64,000 nucleotides of DNA from Inia geoffrensis. Taxonomy: Eukaryota > Chordata > Mammalia > Artiodactyla > Iniidae. The stretch lies in contig CM070903.1 of assembly GCA_036417435.1 (NCBI GenBank), forward strand, positions 55,404,001 to 55,468,000, given 5' to 3'. The position numbers and the translations under genes were made by a program. This document shows positions 33,165 to 44,909 of this stretch, in pieces (the stretch's first letter is position 1; each line of letters opens with the position of its first letter). The notes under the pieces are model-generated. The model was not told the origin of the DNA and searched no databases. It saw only the letters and a program-made list of their open reading frames with translations.

Positions 33165-33272
33165 ATCCCAGGGATGACTTTGTTACTAGTCCCAGCTCTT
33201 TGACCTTGAGCAAGTTCTGGGACCTTGAGCATATTTCTTCATTTGGACCTGAATTTCCTCCTCTTTCACGGT
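33165..33272 (+). mobile_element. MIR-like remnant interrupted by a SINE
   Basis: 'CTCTTTGACCTTGAGCAAGTTC' and 'TTTGGACCTGAATTTCCTCC' resemble the MIR core. The young SINE at 33289 inserted just after it. Confidence 0.6.
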
Positions 33273-33288
33273 TGAACAGATGATCTTT

Positions 33289-33493
33289 TTTTTTCTTTTT
33301 TGCGGTACGCGGGCCTCTCACTGTTGTGGCCTCTCCCATTGCGGAGCACAGGCTCCGGACGCTCAGGCTCAGCGGCCGTGGCTCACGGGCCCAGCCGCTC
33401 CGTGGCATGTGGGATCTTCCCAGACCAGGGCATGAACCCGCGTCCCCTGCATCGGCAGGCGGACTCCCAACCACTGCGCCACCAGGGAAGCCC
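33289..33493 (-). mobile_element. CHR-type SINE, about 200-bp subtype
   Basis: Complete antisense copy with a perfect 16-nt duplication, TGAACAGATGATCTTT, at 33273-33288 and 33494-33509, the longest in the window. Its T-rich tail is short and interrupted by a C. It lies about 270 bp from the older SINE at 32661 in the same orientation. Confidence 0.96.
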
Positions 33494-33509
33494 TGAACAG
33501 ATGATCTTT

Positions 33510-35399
33510 ATAGTTTGTTCTAACTCTAGAAATCTGTGATTTTGAATGTAGAACAAAGTAGGAATTCGAAACAAGTATGAGTATTCCTAAATCAAGTTAT
33601 TGAGGTTAATAAGAGAAGGAGTTCCACATTCATTATGTTTTTAGCAGAATTTTGATGAGGAAGAAAAGAGAGCAAGTTGGTAGAGAAAATATTCCTTACA
33701 GAAATGATGCAAAGAGTTACATAGTAACACAACCTTGTGTGGGATTCAGTAACAGTGAGATTTGTTTGATTCAAGAAAAGGTTTTTCTTGGAGTAAGATA
33801 GTGAGTTTTTATATCCTGTCAAAAAGTTCAATTTCTGATAAAATGGCCATTTAAAATCTGTTTATAATAAACTTTTATTCTACATTTCTTTCAAACCCCC
33901 AGCGTTTTTGCTTCATTACCCACCCACTCCCCACCTCTCCAAACCATAAGAATTGTTTTATTCATTTCCTCAACTGAGTTGTGTAGTTTCTTCCCCAAAT
34001 TAAGAGTATAGCCAAAAGTTTAAAAATTGTCAGGCTGTTGGAGAAAGAAGACTAAGATAAAGATCAAAGTGTGTCTCCATTATAATAAGATTTTCCTTTT
34101 TACAAATTGTTCTTTGATAAGAGAACAGATTATTAGTAAGACCCATTTCAAAATTTTTTCTTAGAAATATCTCTTAGGATGTTTGTCTACTGTATATTTT
34201 TTCAAAAATTAGTGTAACATATTACATGCAGAATTACTTTCAAAATTAAGAAGCTATTTGATAGCAATGCATTTCTTAATATCTAAGCATGTAGACCTTT
34301 TTTCATTTGATAGTTTATTTTCATCTAGAACAGTGAAAAGTCTCATAGAACAGTGTCTGTGGAAGAGGAGCTGTCTTCAGTGACAGTCTTCAAGTATTTC
34401 ATTTATGTTGGAGGGTAGAAATGAACTACTTTTTACAGAGGGGTGTGACCACAAAAATAAAGTTAATTCTTCTCCCTTTTGAAAAAAATAAAGTGCATTC
34501 AAGCTTACATATGATGTATTTTGACCGAAACCATTAATAATACTTATGGAGATACATTTTTCAAGGGAAAAGAGCCTGTAAGTAAATCACCTATAATTGC
34601 CTTACAAGTTGGAAACAAGTGTTACAGGAGCCTGAAAATGAGGCATTCAGATGTAAATATCTTTGAGAATTCTCAGACTGTGTAAGTAGCATTAAAAGTG
34701 ATTCCTGTTGATTCTATTTGATTCTTTTAATAAGTGCCAATAATACCTTTGATCCAGAAAAGGTGTATGTGAATGTTCTTCCAAACACATACATCATGTA
34801 ATTCCTGAGTCATGGTCTCACTACCCTTTTAATTTTTCACAAATTAGTCTAAGTTTGTAGTAACATAAAAAGATCTCCTTTGTAATGATTTAAAAGTTAT
34901 ATCATTTTGAAAGTTTCAGACTGGAGCCCTTTGCACCAGTAATGACTTTGGGACTCCTGACATTTAGCTGGATGACTGATCCCAGTGTATAGTTGCCAAG
35001 TAAAGGGAAGACCTTGAGGCCTGCGATGTGTAGAATTGCTTTGACTCACTCTGGTCCTCTGGCAGCCGTTGCAGCCTGGCGGCAGCAGCACCAAATCTAT
35101 GCAGTTGCACATTTGAAAGCTGCTTTTCTTAGGCTCCCACAGCAGTTTGTATAGAGGAGGAGCCAAAGTAAGATGTCGACAGAGGCTTTCTCAAAAGCAA
35201 TTCACTTATAAGCTACAAAGAACCCCTTTTAGATTTGGTCCTATCACTACACTCAGACTTCTGTTTAAAGCCTTTGCTGGAGACGTAACGTTAGAGACAG
35301 GCCAGATAGGTTTTGTTGTGTTGAAGTCTATTGTAGAGTGTTCTCAAGAAATAGAGCCTTAAAATAATTTAGAGCCAGATGGGCCTCTCCAGAGCTAGA
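33510..35399. other. Non-coding, no gene supported
   Basis: Mostly AT-rich. The part at 34900-35350 is less AT-rich and includes a short acceptor-donor pair (35133-35167) noted in the findings. No repeats recognised. Confidence 0.45.
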
Positions 35400-35485
35400 T
35401 AGAGCAACCAGAGATTCAGAGGTTAGGTCATTTAGCCAAGGCATGCCCCTGCTTAGAGTCGGGATTTGAATCCACGTTTTTTGTT
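35400..35485 (-). mobile_element. MIR SINE fragment, antisense
   Basis: 'CAGAGGTTAGGTCATTTAGCCAAGGCATGC' followed by 'GTCGGGATTTGAATCCACG' is the reverse MIR head region. Confidence 0.68.
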
Positions 35486-36146
35486 TTTTTGTTTTTTCCC
35501 CAGACTTTCACTTAGTGTGTATTTACTGTGTCAGGAATATGGCCCTATGAGTACTAAGGAATAAACAGTAAAGTAGTAACAAAAAGAACACTTGTAACTG
35601 TAGATGAAAAGTTAAAGAGAAGTATCACTTTCTCCAAATCTGACAGGAAGACCACAGATAAAAGTTTCAGACCCTGGAAACTGCAACTGATTCAGAGCTG
35701 AAAGAATGTGTGGTGTGTATATACTTACTTTTTGAGGTATGAGAGGTAAAAAATAGCAGTTTTGAGGGAAATCAGAGCTTTTCTTAAGTAATATAAGTTA
35801 GCCCGTGCACTTCTGTTTACCCTGTGAACTTCTGTTTCTCAACTATCACTTTTTGAGCACCTATTGAGGAAATGGTATCTCCCCAGCTGTTGAAAGTTTA
35901 AGGACCATGCCAGTGGGGAGCAGAGGCAGCTCCTTCTACCCTCTCAGTAAACAATAACGGTTCCCACTTTAATAACTGCTGGATCTGCTCCCTGGTCTCT
36001 TGGTCCCCTCTTCAAAGTCAGTGATGTAAATTTCTCCACAGAAGCTGCTTTGCACCCATCCTGCTATATTTTCTTTGATGATCATGAAGAAACTCACAGC
36101 TCTAACACTCCTATTTGCCCTTCATGCACATCTGGGCAGCATTTAC
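35486..36146. other. Non-coding, nothing identified
   Basis: No repeat or gene recognised. The right edge is the target site of the SINE at 36162. Confidence 0.45.
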
Positions 36147-36161
36147 CATGTGGACCTTTTA

Positions 36162-36520
36162 TTTTAGTTTTAAAATTTTATTATTTATTTATTTTTAAGA
36201 TTTAATTTTTATTTATTTTTGGCTGCGTTGGGTCTTCGTTGCTGTGCGCAGGCTTTCTCTAGTTGTGGCGAGTGGGGGCTACTCTTCCTTGCAGTGCACG
36301 GGCTTCTCATTGCGGTGGCTTCTCCTGTTGCGGAGCACGGGCTCTAGACGCCCGGGCTTCAGTAGTTGTGGCTCGTGGGCTCTAGAGCGCAGGCTCAGTA
36401 GTTGTGGTGCAGGGGCTTAGTTGCTCTGCAGCATGTGGGACCTTCCCAGACCAGGGATCGAACCCATGTCCCTTGCATTGGCAGGTGGATTCTTAACCAC
36501 TGCGCCGCCAGGGAGGTCCC
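36162..36520 (-). mobile_element. CHR-type SINE, long subtype, antisense
   Basis: AT-rich tail, 'GGCTGCGTTGGGTCTTCGTTG', 'TAGTTGTGG' repeats, and the head ending in 'CACTGCGCCGCCAGGGAGG'. A 15-nt duplication with one difference, CATG(T/C)GGACCTTTTA, lies at 36147-36161 and 36521-36535. Confidence 0.93.
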
Positions 36521-36604
36521 CATGCGGACCTTTTAGATTAAAAGTGAAACTGTAGTACTTTAAGAATTTAATGGAAACATTCCATTTCTGTTTGAGGAAG
36601 AATA

Positions 36605-36790
36605 AAAAGGCAGTGTGAGATAGTGGAAAGGGTTCTAATTTTGTAATTAAGAGACCTGTATTTTCTGTCTGCCACTAAGTTATTTGGTGAACTTGATCTA
36701 ACCTTTGACCCCTGTGGATCTTGATTTTTCCTCATCTGTAAACTGGAGGACACAGTGACCTCCAAGGATTGGATTTTGGATTTGCAGTCC
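36605..36790 (+). mobile_element. MIR SINE remnant
   Basis: 'GTGGAAAGGGTTCTAATTTTG', 'GAGACCTGTATTTTCTG', 'TTCCTCATCTGTAAACTGGAGG' and 'GACCTCCAAGGATT' in MIR order. Confidence 0.75.
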
Positions 36791-37734
36791 CTGTCAATTC
36801 TATAAAAGGAAGCATCTCATTTTTAGAAGAGTAGCTCCTTAAACAGAAATTATACTATAAATTAAATATGACACCCAGGAACAGTAGTAAAACATGCAAA
36901 ATTTTCCTAAAGATGTCAGATAACAACCGGTTGTGAACAACTCTCTTCTGAGTCAAAACTTTTCATCAGTGAGTATGATGCTCTCCAAATAAGTTAGTCA
37001 TTTCTGTTTTACAATGTGGGAATCTGAAAATATCTAGATAATTAGAAGCTTTTAAAAATATTTATAGAGACTGCTTCCGAAGGCAAAATATTGAATCTAT
37101 AACTAGGAAAATTTAGATAGATATGGAATTCATCTGTTTAAGTCTACCCCTAAACTGTTACCTGAATTATCACATACTAAAACTATGAACACTTACGTAC
37201 CTCAGCCTTCTACTTTACCTTGATTTTGTGTTTATATCACTTTAATTCTTTTCATTAATTTCATTGGTCATGACTTGTGTTTCTGCCACCTCTAATGGTA
37301 AACCAGGGCCTTTGCAGCTTGTACAAACGCTTTGCTGGAAACCCTGCTGATTTCTAAATACCAGATATAGTGTATTTAGACCAAGTGAATTTGTTTTCGT
37401 ATAATGTAGAGCAGATGTAATAGTAATTACTGTCCTCATATAATGATGCTAATATTTTATTGTTATCAACTGAAGTAAATGATTAAAGGATGTTAAATTG
37501 GATCTCCTTTCTAGCTTATGTATGCTGTCGTTACAGGTCCTGGACCACTTAGAAGATAACTGGGCCCTTTTTTATTCTCTGTGATGGTGGCAGAGGTTCA
37601 ACTTGAGATATAAAATCAATATTATCAGTCAGAGCTGTGTTTTTTTAAAAAAAAAATATGTTATCCACCAGCTCAGATCACTAATTGGTGAGGAAACGCT
37701 GTAAGGGATGGCAGTTTCCTCATATAGAGTAGCT
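36791..37734. other. Non-coding, nothing identified
   Basis: AT-rich with no gene or confident repeat. Confidence 0.45.
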
Positions 37735-38030
37735 GTCAATTTTTTTGAGATATAGTATTATATTAGTTTCAGGTGTACAACATGATTCAATATATAAGTG
37801 TGTGTATGTATATATAGTAAAATGCTTATTACCACAATAAGTCTAGTTAACATTCATCGCCACACATAGAAATTCTTTTTCTTGTGATGAGAACTTTTAA
37901 GACCTTCTCTCTTAGAAACTTTCAAATATGGAATTTAGTATTACTAACTGTAGTTACCATGCTGTACATTATATCCCCAGGACTTATTTATTTTATAACT
38001 GGAAGTTTGTACCTTTTGACCACCCAAAGT
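37735..38030 (-). mobile_element. Ancient L1 3'UTR remnant, antisense
   Basis: 'TTTCAGGTGTACAACATGATTCAATAT', 'ATTACCACAATAAGTCTAGTTAACATTCATC' and 'CATGCTGTACATTATATCCCCAGGAC' are antisense signatures of a mammalian L1M 3'UTR. Confidence 0.78.
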
Positions 38031-38091
38031 AGCTTTTCTAAAGATTACTTCGTAACACTGAAGTGTAAGCAGAGAAACTTTATAAAAATAT

Positions 38092-38105
38092 CCACTAGGT
38101 GGCAC
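38092..38105 (+). promoter_or_regulatory. CTCF-like motif
   Basis: CCACTAGGTGGCAC fits the CTCF core CCASYAGRKGGCRS at all 14 positions and lies just outside the L1 remnant. Occupancy cannot be judged from sequence. Confidence 0.5.
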
Positions 38106-38708
38106 TTTATATTTGTGTTTAGAATTAGCCCTGCAGCATTCCTGACTAAAGGGTATCATTGAAACAGAAAATGTCTTTCTTTGAAGGTTGGGTGTTCGTG
38201 AGTATCTGGACGTATATGAACTTTAAAATAATCCTAAAGTGAAAAGTTTTTATCAGCGATTTTGTCGTATCGCCCACTCATTGTAAGGAAAGTTTCTACA
38301 ACATCCCTGACATGTTCTCAAACACATGATGTTGGTAACCTGTATTAATAATATGGGGAAGCCTGCTTTCCTAACCATTTTTTTCTTAATTTTATAAAAA
38401 AAGCAACAAGCATAGAAAAAACTGGTCCTTTATTAGAATAGCCATCAGTTAGAAAATAATGTATGTTTTCTGCCACATACAAGACATTGTGCTTATACCA
38501 GATAGAAATTTTATATTTGGTGTGGATCCAAAGTTCCTTTTAAGATAAGGTTGTAAGAAGCACTGGCCTGATTCTATGGAAGATTTTTGCTATTCGAGTT
38601 AAGCTTTCAAATAGTTAATTACTAATATGCTAATAATCTTATTCTGCATAGTGCATACAAATTTATGAATGATTTGGCTAATCTCTGTTTAGCCAATTAG
38701 TATTTTTA

Positions 38709-38922
38709 TTTATTTATTATTATTTTTTTGTGGTACGCGGGCCTCTCACTGTCGTGGCCTCTCCCGTTGCGGAGCACAGGCTCCGGGCGCGCAGGCTCAG
38801 CGGCCATGGCTCACGGGCGCAGCCGATCCGCGGCATGTGGGATCTTCCCAGACCGGGGCACGAACCCGTGTGCCCTGCATCGGCAGGCGGACTCTCAAGC
38901 ACTGCTCCACCAGGGAAGCCCT
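38709..38922 (-). mobile_element. CHR-type SINE, about 200-bp subtype
   Basis: Complete antisense copy with an AT-rich tail and head end 'CCACCAGGGAAGCCCT'. A perfect 15-nt duplication, CAATTAGTATTTTTA, lies at 38694-38708 and 38923-38937. Confidence 0.95.
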
Positions 38923-39049
38923 CAATTAGTATTTTTAAAAGCTTATTCTTTATGAAAGCTTACAGTATACCCCAGTGTTTTCTTTCGGTTTTTGAATTAT
39001 TTTTATTTATTAAATACGTAACAAAAATTAGAAAAACTCAATCCTGTTA

Positions 39050-39340
39050 TATAGAGATAATAGTGTGAACAATTCAGTGTTCATTCTCCCAGGCTTCTTT
39101 TTTTTGTCTATGCATATATAAGCATATTTATTATGTCATATTTTTATAAAAGACAAATTTTAATCTTCTTATGTGTCATGAACCTGTTCCTTATTTTTTT
39201 CATTTAACAGTTTATCTCAAATATCGCTTCATGTCAAGAAAAGGATTTTCATGTTGTTCCTTTTAAATTAATCTCCCACTGTTTATATTTTGGTTTTCCC
39301 CCAGTTTTTTCTACCCATAGAATTTTGAAATGCAGAAGTC
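39050..39340 (-). mobile_element. Ancient L1-like remnant
   Basis: 'TTCTTTTTTTTGTCTATGCATATATAAGC', then 'TTTCATTTAACAGTTTATCTCAAATATCGCTTCATGTC' resemble a recurring old LINE 3' sequence in antisense. The same wording is faintly present at 43120-43330. Family uncertain. Confidence 0.45.
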
Positions 39341-39406
39341 TTCCTTTACTTGTAATATTTACTGATAAGAGCACTGGATTAAAGCAGTGTGGGTCAGCTT
39401 AGCATA

Positions 39407-39446
39407 GCATCTGTTTATAAGTTGTGGCATCTGTTTATAAGTTCTC
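39407..39446 (+). repeat. 20-bp tandem duplication
   Basis: Two adjacent 20-bp units beginning GCATCTGTTTATAAGTT, identical over the first 17 bases. Confidence 0.85.
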
Positions 39447-39559
39447 AGTGTTGAATGAATTTGTTACTTTTTTGACGATATGAGGTTAATGATTAGTAGT
39501 TGCTAATTATAGTTTATTTCAAGTTGATATGAATGCTTATATTCCGTGACTAATCATAA

Positions 39560-39845
39560 CGATGATAATAATAGCAAACTCTCATTATACACTTACTCTA
39601 TGCAAGGTTCATACATATATACTTGCTATAAGCAAGGCAGTACTCTAAGCAGTTCATATATAAAGAAATTGGTTTAACCCTCACAATGTGGTAGGACTGC
39701 TGTTCCCCTTTTTATAGATGAGGATGCTAAGGCACAAAGAGGTTCGGTTACTTGCTCCAGGTAACACAGTTAATTATTTGTTGATCGAGGTTTATGAATC
39801 CAGGAAAAAACAAGAGCCCACACTGTTAACCTTTCTGCCAAACCA
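39560..39845 (-). mobile_element. MIR SINE remnant, antisense, nearly complete
   Basis: 'ATTATACACTTACTCTATGCAAGG', 'TTTTATAGATGAGGATGCTAAGGCACAAAGAGG', 'TCGGTTACTTGCTCCAGGTAACACAG' and 'CCACACTGTTAACC' cover most of MIR in reverse. Confidence 0.85.
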
Positions 39846-41433
39846 CATGAAGCACTAGATGTAGCCAAAGTGGAATTAGGCAGGATGGTCTGGGATTTCT
39901 TTCAAAGTTGTATTTAAGGGCTTCGTTTAGAAAAAAAAAAAAAAAGACTAGAAATCTAAGTGGCTTCTTTAAAATTGATATCAGTATCATCAGATTTTCT
40001 TACTGAATGCGATGCTGGACATTGTCAAGCTCTCAATATAGATTAGAGTTGTGCTACCTAGCAAATATTTTGTGAAGATGATACAAAGATACATAATTTT
40101 TAACTTGTTTGGAATTTATAGACCATGGTAATAATTTAATGTATATTACCCTAAATTTAGGCTCATGGAATTTTCTGGGCTTTGATTCAGGGCAGGCATT
40201 TAAAGCAGAAAGTCTGGTAGCAATGAATAGCACCAGTAAGAAAGTCCGATCTGAGTCCCAGGGATCAAGGAAGGCTGGGAGGAACAAGTGTAAAGCAGAG
40301 TGTAATTTAAGATTTCAGATGCTTCCTGCTGAGCCCATAAGTGTTACTGTGCCCAGAATGCCGTCACTGACAAGTGAGTCCTATTTTTGGATGATAGAGG
40401 GCCGAAGAAGCCAGATTTGCTCATTGGCCACATGGGACTGTTTGGTTCTGAGGAAAGTTTAGAAAAGTTGTTTGCAGAGCAGAGTTGAAGGGTGGCATAA
40501 ATGAACACATCTGGCTTCCCTGTTTTAACTAGAGCTAACCCTGAGCAGACTCATTTACTTCATTTATCTCAAGGAGTGTCTGTTCCCAAGGCAAAAGATC
40601 ATGAAATCCAAATAGGATTCCAGAAGCCAAGGAATGCAAGTGGTGGTAGACATGCAGAAAGCAAGGGTGAAGTGGTTTCCAAGTAAAAGGAGAATGTTGA
40701 TTGGCCTGACTCTGGCGACGGAGCCAAATTACGAAAACATTAGGACTTTGCTGCACCTGAAGGAGGCTGGGTTTTCAGTCAGAAACCACTAAAACCACTA
40801 TTTATCTAATGTTTATAGGAGACCATTTGTGATTCTATCGAAGTACCAGGTCTTGCTATACCAGTTTTTAAAAGGCCTCTAAGCTGTTGACGGGTCCTAT
40901 AGGAGCTGCTGCACCTGTAAATAAGGCAGGCACTCATGTTTCAACTTCTATGTAAGTGATTATTCAGTTCTGACAATGAAAAAAAGTAGAGATTTACAGT
41001 TCCGAAACGAATTAATTTCATTAATTGAACAAGTTGGGTCTTTGTCACTCTTCAAGTAGCTGACTAGAGGAAGCATGATTGTAGTGCGAATAAATAATGC
41101 TTTAGAAACCTGTTTTGACAAGGTTAAATCAATTTAGATATCTCATATGTAATCAACACAGATAGATATGGAAATATTAACTGACACAGAAGTTTTATGA
41201 CATAAGGGTTAATGGTCAGAGGTTCATAGAAAATATTCAAGCTGACCAAGGACGCCTTAAGAATATAGTGTAGGTGAGCCTTGCATATTCCTGAAAATGG
41301 AAGGGGTGAGGTTGGGGTGATGAAGGTGTTAGTGAATGCAGTCATTCATGGGCTCTTCATGTGGGGAGAGCCCTATGAAGCTTGAGTTTTAGGGAGTTTA
41401 AATTATCTTTGTGAATTTTTATATATAGGGTTT
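39846..41433. other. Non-coding, no gene supported
   Basis: Two short plus-strand open frames (40109-40462 and 40501-40686) follow each other but share no domain and have no recognisable similarity. No repeat was identified. An A14 run lies near 39932. Confidence 0.4.
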
Positions 41434-41441
41434 ATTTAGAG

Positions 41442-41712
41442 CAGTGATTCTCAACTGGCGGGGGCGGGGCGGGAGGGGGCGTGTGGATCATAGCACTCCC
41501 TCCAGCCCCTCACCTTGGGAGTGTATGGAAAGTTGTGGGACATTGTTTTTCTCAGCGATTGGGGAATGTTACTACCTGAGATTGAGGATGGGGATGAAAG
41601 GATGGGAAAGGAGCTAAGATGTATGTTGACTTAGCAGGGAGTGAAAACAGTCTTGCCTAGTAAAGACCTGTCCCGCCCAAAATGCCGAAAGCATCCTCAC
41701 TAAAAAATGCTG
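41442..41712 (+). mobile_element. hAT-type DNA transposon (MER20/Charlie-like), non-autonomous
   Basis: A 271-bp element begins CAGTGATTCTCAACTGG and ends ...AAAAAATGCTG, so it has the CAG...CTG termini of hAT elements. It is flanked by a perfect 8-bp duplication, ATTTAGAG, at 41434-41441 and 41713-41720, the length typical of hAT insertion. The interior loosely follows MER20 read in antisense. It holds a G-rich run near 41459-41481. No transposase. Confidence 0.85.
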
Positions 41713-41720
41713 ATTTAGAG

Positions 41721-43119
41721 TAAAGGATATTCCTGTAAGTTGAGCAGAACCATATAAGTAATTGGAAGTTTCTCCTCTTCGGACTCAGAGGATGCATGCC
41801 ACATACATAAAGAATAAGGTGGATAGTACTATAATCCTGTAGAAATTCTGGAGGTTTCTACACTTACTATTTTATTAAGTTAAATTATCTTGTGGATACT
41901 TTTACTCAGTTGCTTAACTGAGGGTAAACTTTTATCTCCCAGTCTTCAGAGTAAAACTAACAGTGGGGACGCTGTAGATATAAATTCCCCAAATCTAACA
42001 CCTGTTGGCTATAAAAGTCAATCTAGATCACAGAGGAGGCTGCACCTATAGCTATACCTAAAGCATGTTCTCAGCAGCTACTGATCACGTAATCAAATGT
42101 AAAATAAAATGACACATGTTCAGCATTCTTCATAACAGCACAGTGTAACGAAATCCAAAAGAAAATTTGTAGTTAGTGAGGAGAAAAATCAAGCTTTATA
42201 ATCGTACTACAGAAAAAACTGATTTTGTCCCTCTCTTTTTAAAAGCAGGTGTTGAATAAATTCTTGAAGATGTTAGGAACATGGATGGGGGGTGAGCAGG
42301 GGGTTGAAGGAAGGAAAGAAGCCGTAAGTTGCTAAGAACGCCTCATAAGGAAGCAACATTTACTAGCTTTCTTTCAGTGTTTTATGTTATTGAGATTATA
42401 GATGATTCACTATGATTTCTTGAACCATTTCTGACATTTGTCTGCAAGTTTAGTTATTTCTAGGACAGTTTGTTCTTTTGTCTGTCATTTACTGGATGCA
42501 TTCTTTGTAGTCAGTATGCTTCAGTCAAGTGTGGAAGACATGAAAATTTCTATCCAAGGTGATAAAGTCGCAGTAGCTGTGTGAATAAAATACGGCGGGG
42601 CCCAGGGAACACATTCTAGCAAACCAACTCTGGCGTTTGATCACAGTATGGAAATCACTTACATTACCTGGAAATGAGACAGAACAACGTCTCTCCTCTC
42701 TCACTAGACCCACAGCGGTGGTTAATAAGCTAGGAGGCCTCTGGGATAAATAGACAATGGAATTTTTAAATTCACTCTTAATTAGCATATGGTATGTTGA
42801 GAGTCTGCTATATTTCTCTGTATGTAGTCAAATGCATGCTTCACATCTTAATATTCTAACTATAAAACCTTCTACAGTAATTGGATTACAGACAAAAAGG
42901 CCCATTTGCTGTAGTTGCAGTCATTATGTAGTGAAGCAGTTAATTTTGAGCAAGTGTGAAAAGATGTCACATGGTCGTAGGCAGGATCAGAAAGAGAAAA
43001 TGACTTTCCACTGCAGCTTATTGATTTGATACCTCAGAAGCCTGCTACTTTGTTCTCTATTAAATTACATTTAAAATATCTGATTTTAAAACACCTTATT
43101 GGCTTTCTTTTTTGTTTAT
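41721..43119. other. Non-coding, no gene supported
   Basis: Overlapping short open frames on opposite strands (42525-42788 and 42757-43029) have no domain or splice support. No repeat recognised. Confidence 0.45.
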
Positions 43120-43330
43120 AATACATGTCGAAAACACTGAAAAGTATGAAGACAAAAATGAAAATCACCCTCAATGCATATACTACTCCATATCCATTGT
43201 GAACACAACATTTTGATGTTTATCCTTCCAGTGTCTTTTCTGTGTATAGATACACTTCTACAGATTGTTTTCTTCTAAATTAGAATCATGGGGTATAAAT
43301 GTTGCTATAAATGCATTTAAGGAAAGGTGG
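43120..43330. mobile_element. Ancient LINE-like remnant
   Basis: 'AAAAATGAAAATCACCCTCAATGC', 'TGAACACAACATTTTGATGTTTATCCTTCCAGTGTC' and 'TGTGTATAGATACACTTC' match a recurring old mammalian LINE 3' pattern. Orientation and family not fixed. Confidence 0.45.
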
Positions 43331-43881
43331 GGTTTTTTGTTTTTTTAATTTCTTGATTACCTAATTTCTATGCCCTTTCTTGTTGAGAGTTTTCTTCCTA
43401 TTTACTGTTTTATTTGTATTTCACAAAGATGGTGGGATTCAGGGTTTGATGCACTCTGGAGCTGTTCATTTTAGAAATGTATGCTTTTTTATGTGTGTTC
43501 CCTATATATCTGTAAAATCACTGCCATTTCGTAAGGAAGAGAGGCAAAGTTTTCTTTTTCAGGGAAAAGAAAATGGCTATTTTGCTAGGGTATTGTAAGG
43601 ATTTATTAATGACAACATTTGCCTGATGCTGACAGAGTGACATGATTATCGTTCCTTAATTCTGCTATCTAGCATGTTACTTGTAGATACTGTGAGTCAC
43701 TGTGTGTTCACATGCTTAGGTGGTTAATGCTACTTTCAAAGAGTCTCAAAAGTTAGATTTGGCTTTTGGGGTCATGTTCAATCAAAATCATATTATAAGA
43801 AAGCATGGAATACTTTACTATCCAAGTTCAGATAGCAGTTCTCTAGTATCTATCAATATATCAGCTCTACACTTTGGGAGC

Positions 43882-43935
43882 GTATGTATGCGCGCGCGTG
43901 TGTGTGTGTGTGTGTGCGCGCGCGCGCGTGCGTGA
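43882..43935. repeat. (CG)n(TG)n(CG)n alternating tract
   Basis: 54 nt alternate purine-pyrimidine almost without break: GTATGTATG, then CGCGCGCG, then (TG)n, then CGCGCGCGCGCG, then TGCGTG. This is the strongest class of Z-DNA-forming sequence and is also CpG-dense in an AT-rich, CpG-poor setting. Confidence 0.95.
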
Positions 43936-44900
43936 ACTTTAAAAGCATAGCTCTTTTCCATGGAAGGTGTTCTTTTTCTCATTGCCTGAAAAAATCCTAT
44001 TGTTAGGATTTTAACATGGAATTACAAATCTTTCTTAGCGTTCAGTTAGATACTACTGTTTCTCTCTACTAATTGAGCTTTAAGGGTTATTAATTACCAA
44101 AGATAAGAGCTTAACCCCATTATTTTACCATGTTAATGTCTCTTGTTTCCTCCTTATGTTAAGAGATCCACAACCAATAGCTGTTGAAGTTAAGAAAATA
44201 TTTTTGAATAAATGGTACAATGCTATGGTATTTATCTCCCCTAATTGTTTAAAATGGACCATAGGGACACTAGGAATATTTTTATTGTTTTAAAATAGAC
44301 TTGCTTCATTATTGAAGCCACATATTGCCATTAGACTTTTGCTGAAATAGAAAATGAAGGTTGAGAATGGATTTCATTTTAAAACCTTAAACAGAGTTTA
44401 GGTTTAAGGTCCTCAGACTTTTTTCTCATAGTTGTAATTATGTTTTACTGAGATAATGGTCCCTGTCGAAGGAGATGCTGAGTGACTCTCCAGGACAGTC
44501 TGACATCACACAGGTGGTCAGGTGGATGCCGTTACTCTGACAAGTCCTCATATCGTCAGAGCAGGCAGAACTCTCCCAGGCAGCAGCAGTGGCAGAGCAT
44601 AAGCAGCTCCTTCTAGGCTGACAGCTAAAAGCTAGTAACTCACATGATTGAATTTCAGGGAACATTTTTCCCATATTTGGGAGCAGGGGTGCCTAACTGA
44701 ACTATCAGTGTCAGCTATGAACAGTGAGAAAAATGCTTTTCCAAGATCAAAGGCAGATATTGTACTTGGAATTTGTTCAAGAAGAGTAACTTTGCAATTA
44801 CAGATATACTTTTAACTGCAGTATCTTGTTATCTGTCTTCAAAGGAAAACTGCTTGTTGATAGTTAGCCTACTTCCTGCCTTTAATCTTTTTTTCTGACT
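43936..44900. other. Non-coding, no gene supported
   Basis: Part of 44460-44640 is less AT-rich with a CAGCAGCAGTGG motif, but I identify no repeat and no gene there. Confidence 0.45.
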
Positions 44901-44909
44901 ATGGACAAA

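Noticed and set aside
40109..40686. Two consecutive plus-strand open frames (117 and 61 codons)
   Set aside because: They show no similarity that I recognise and are separated by stops, and their composition is like the surrounding non-coding DNA.
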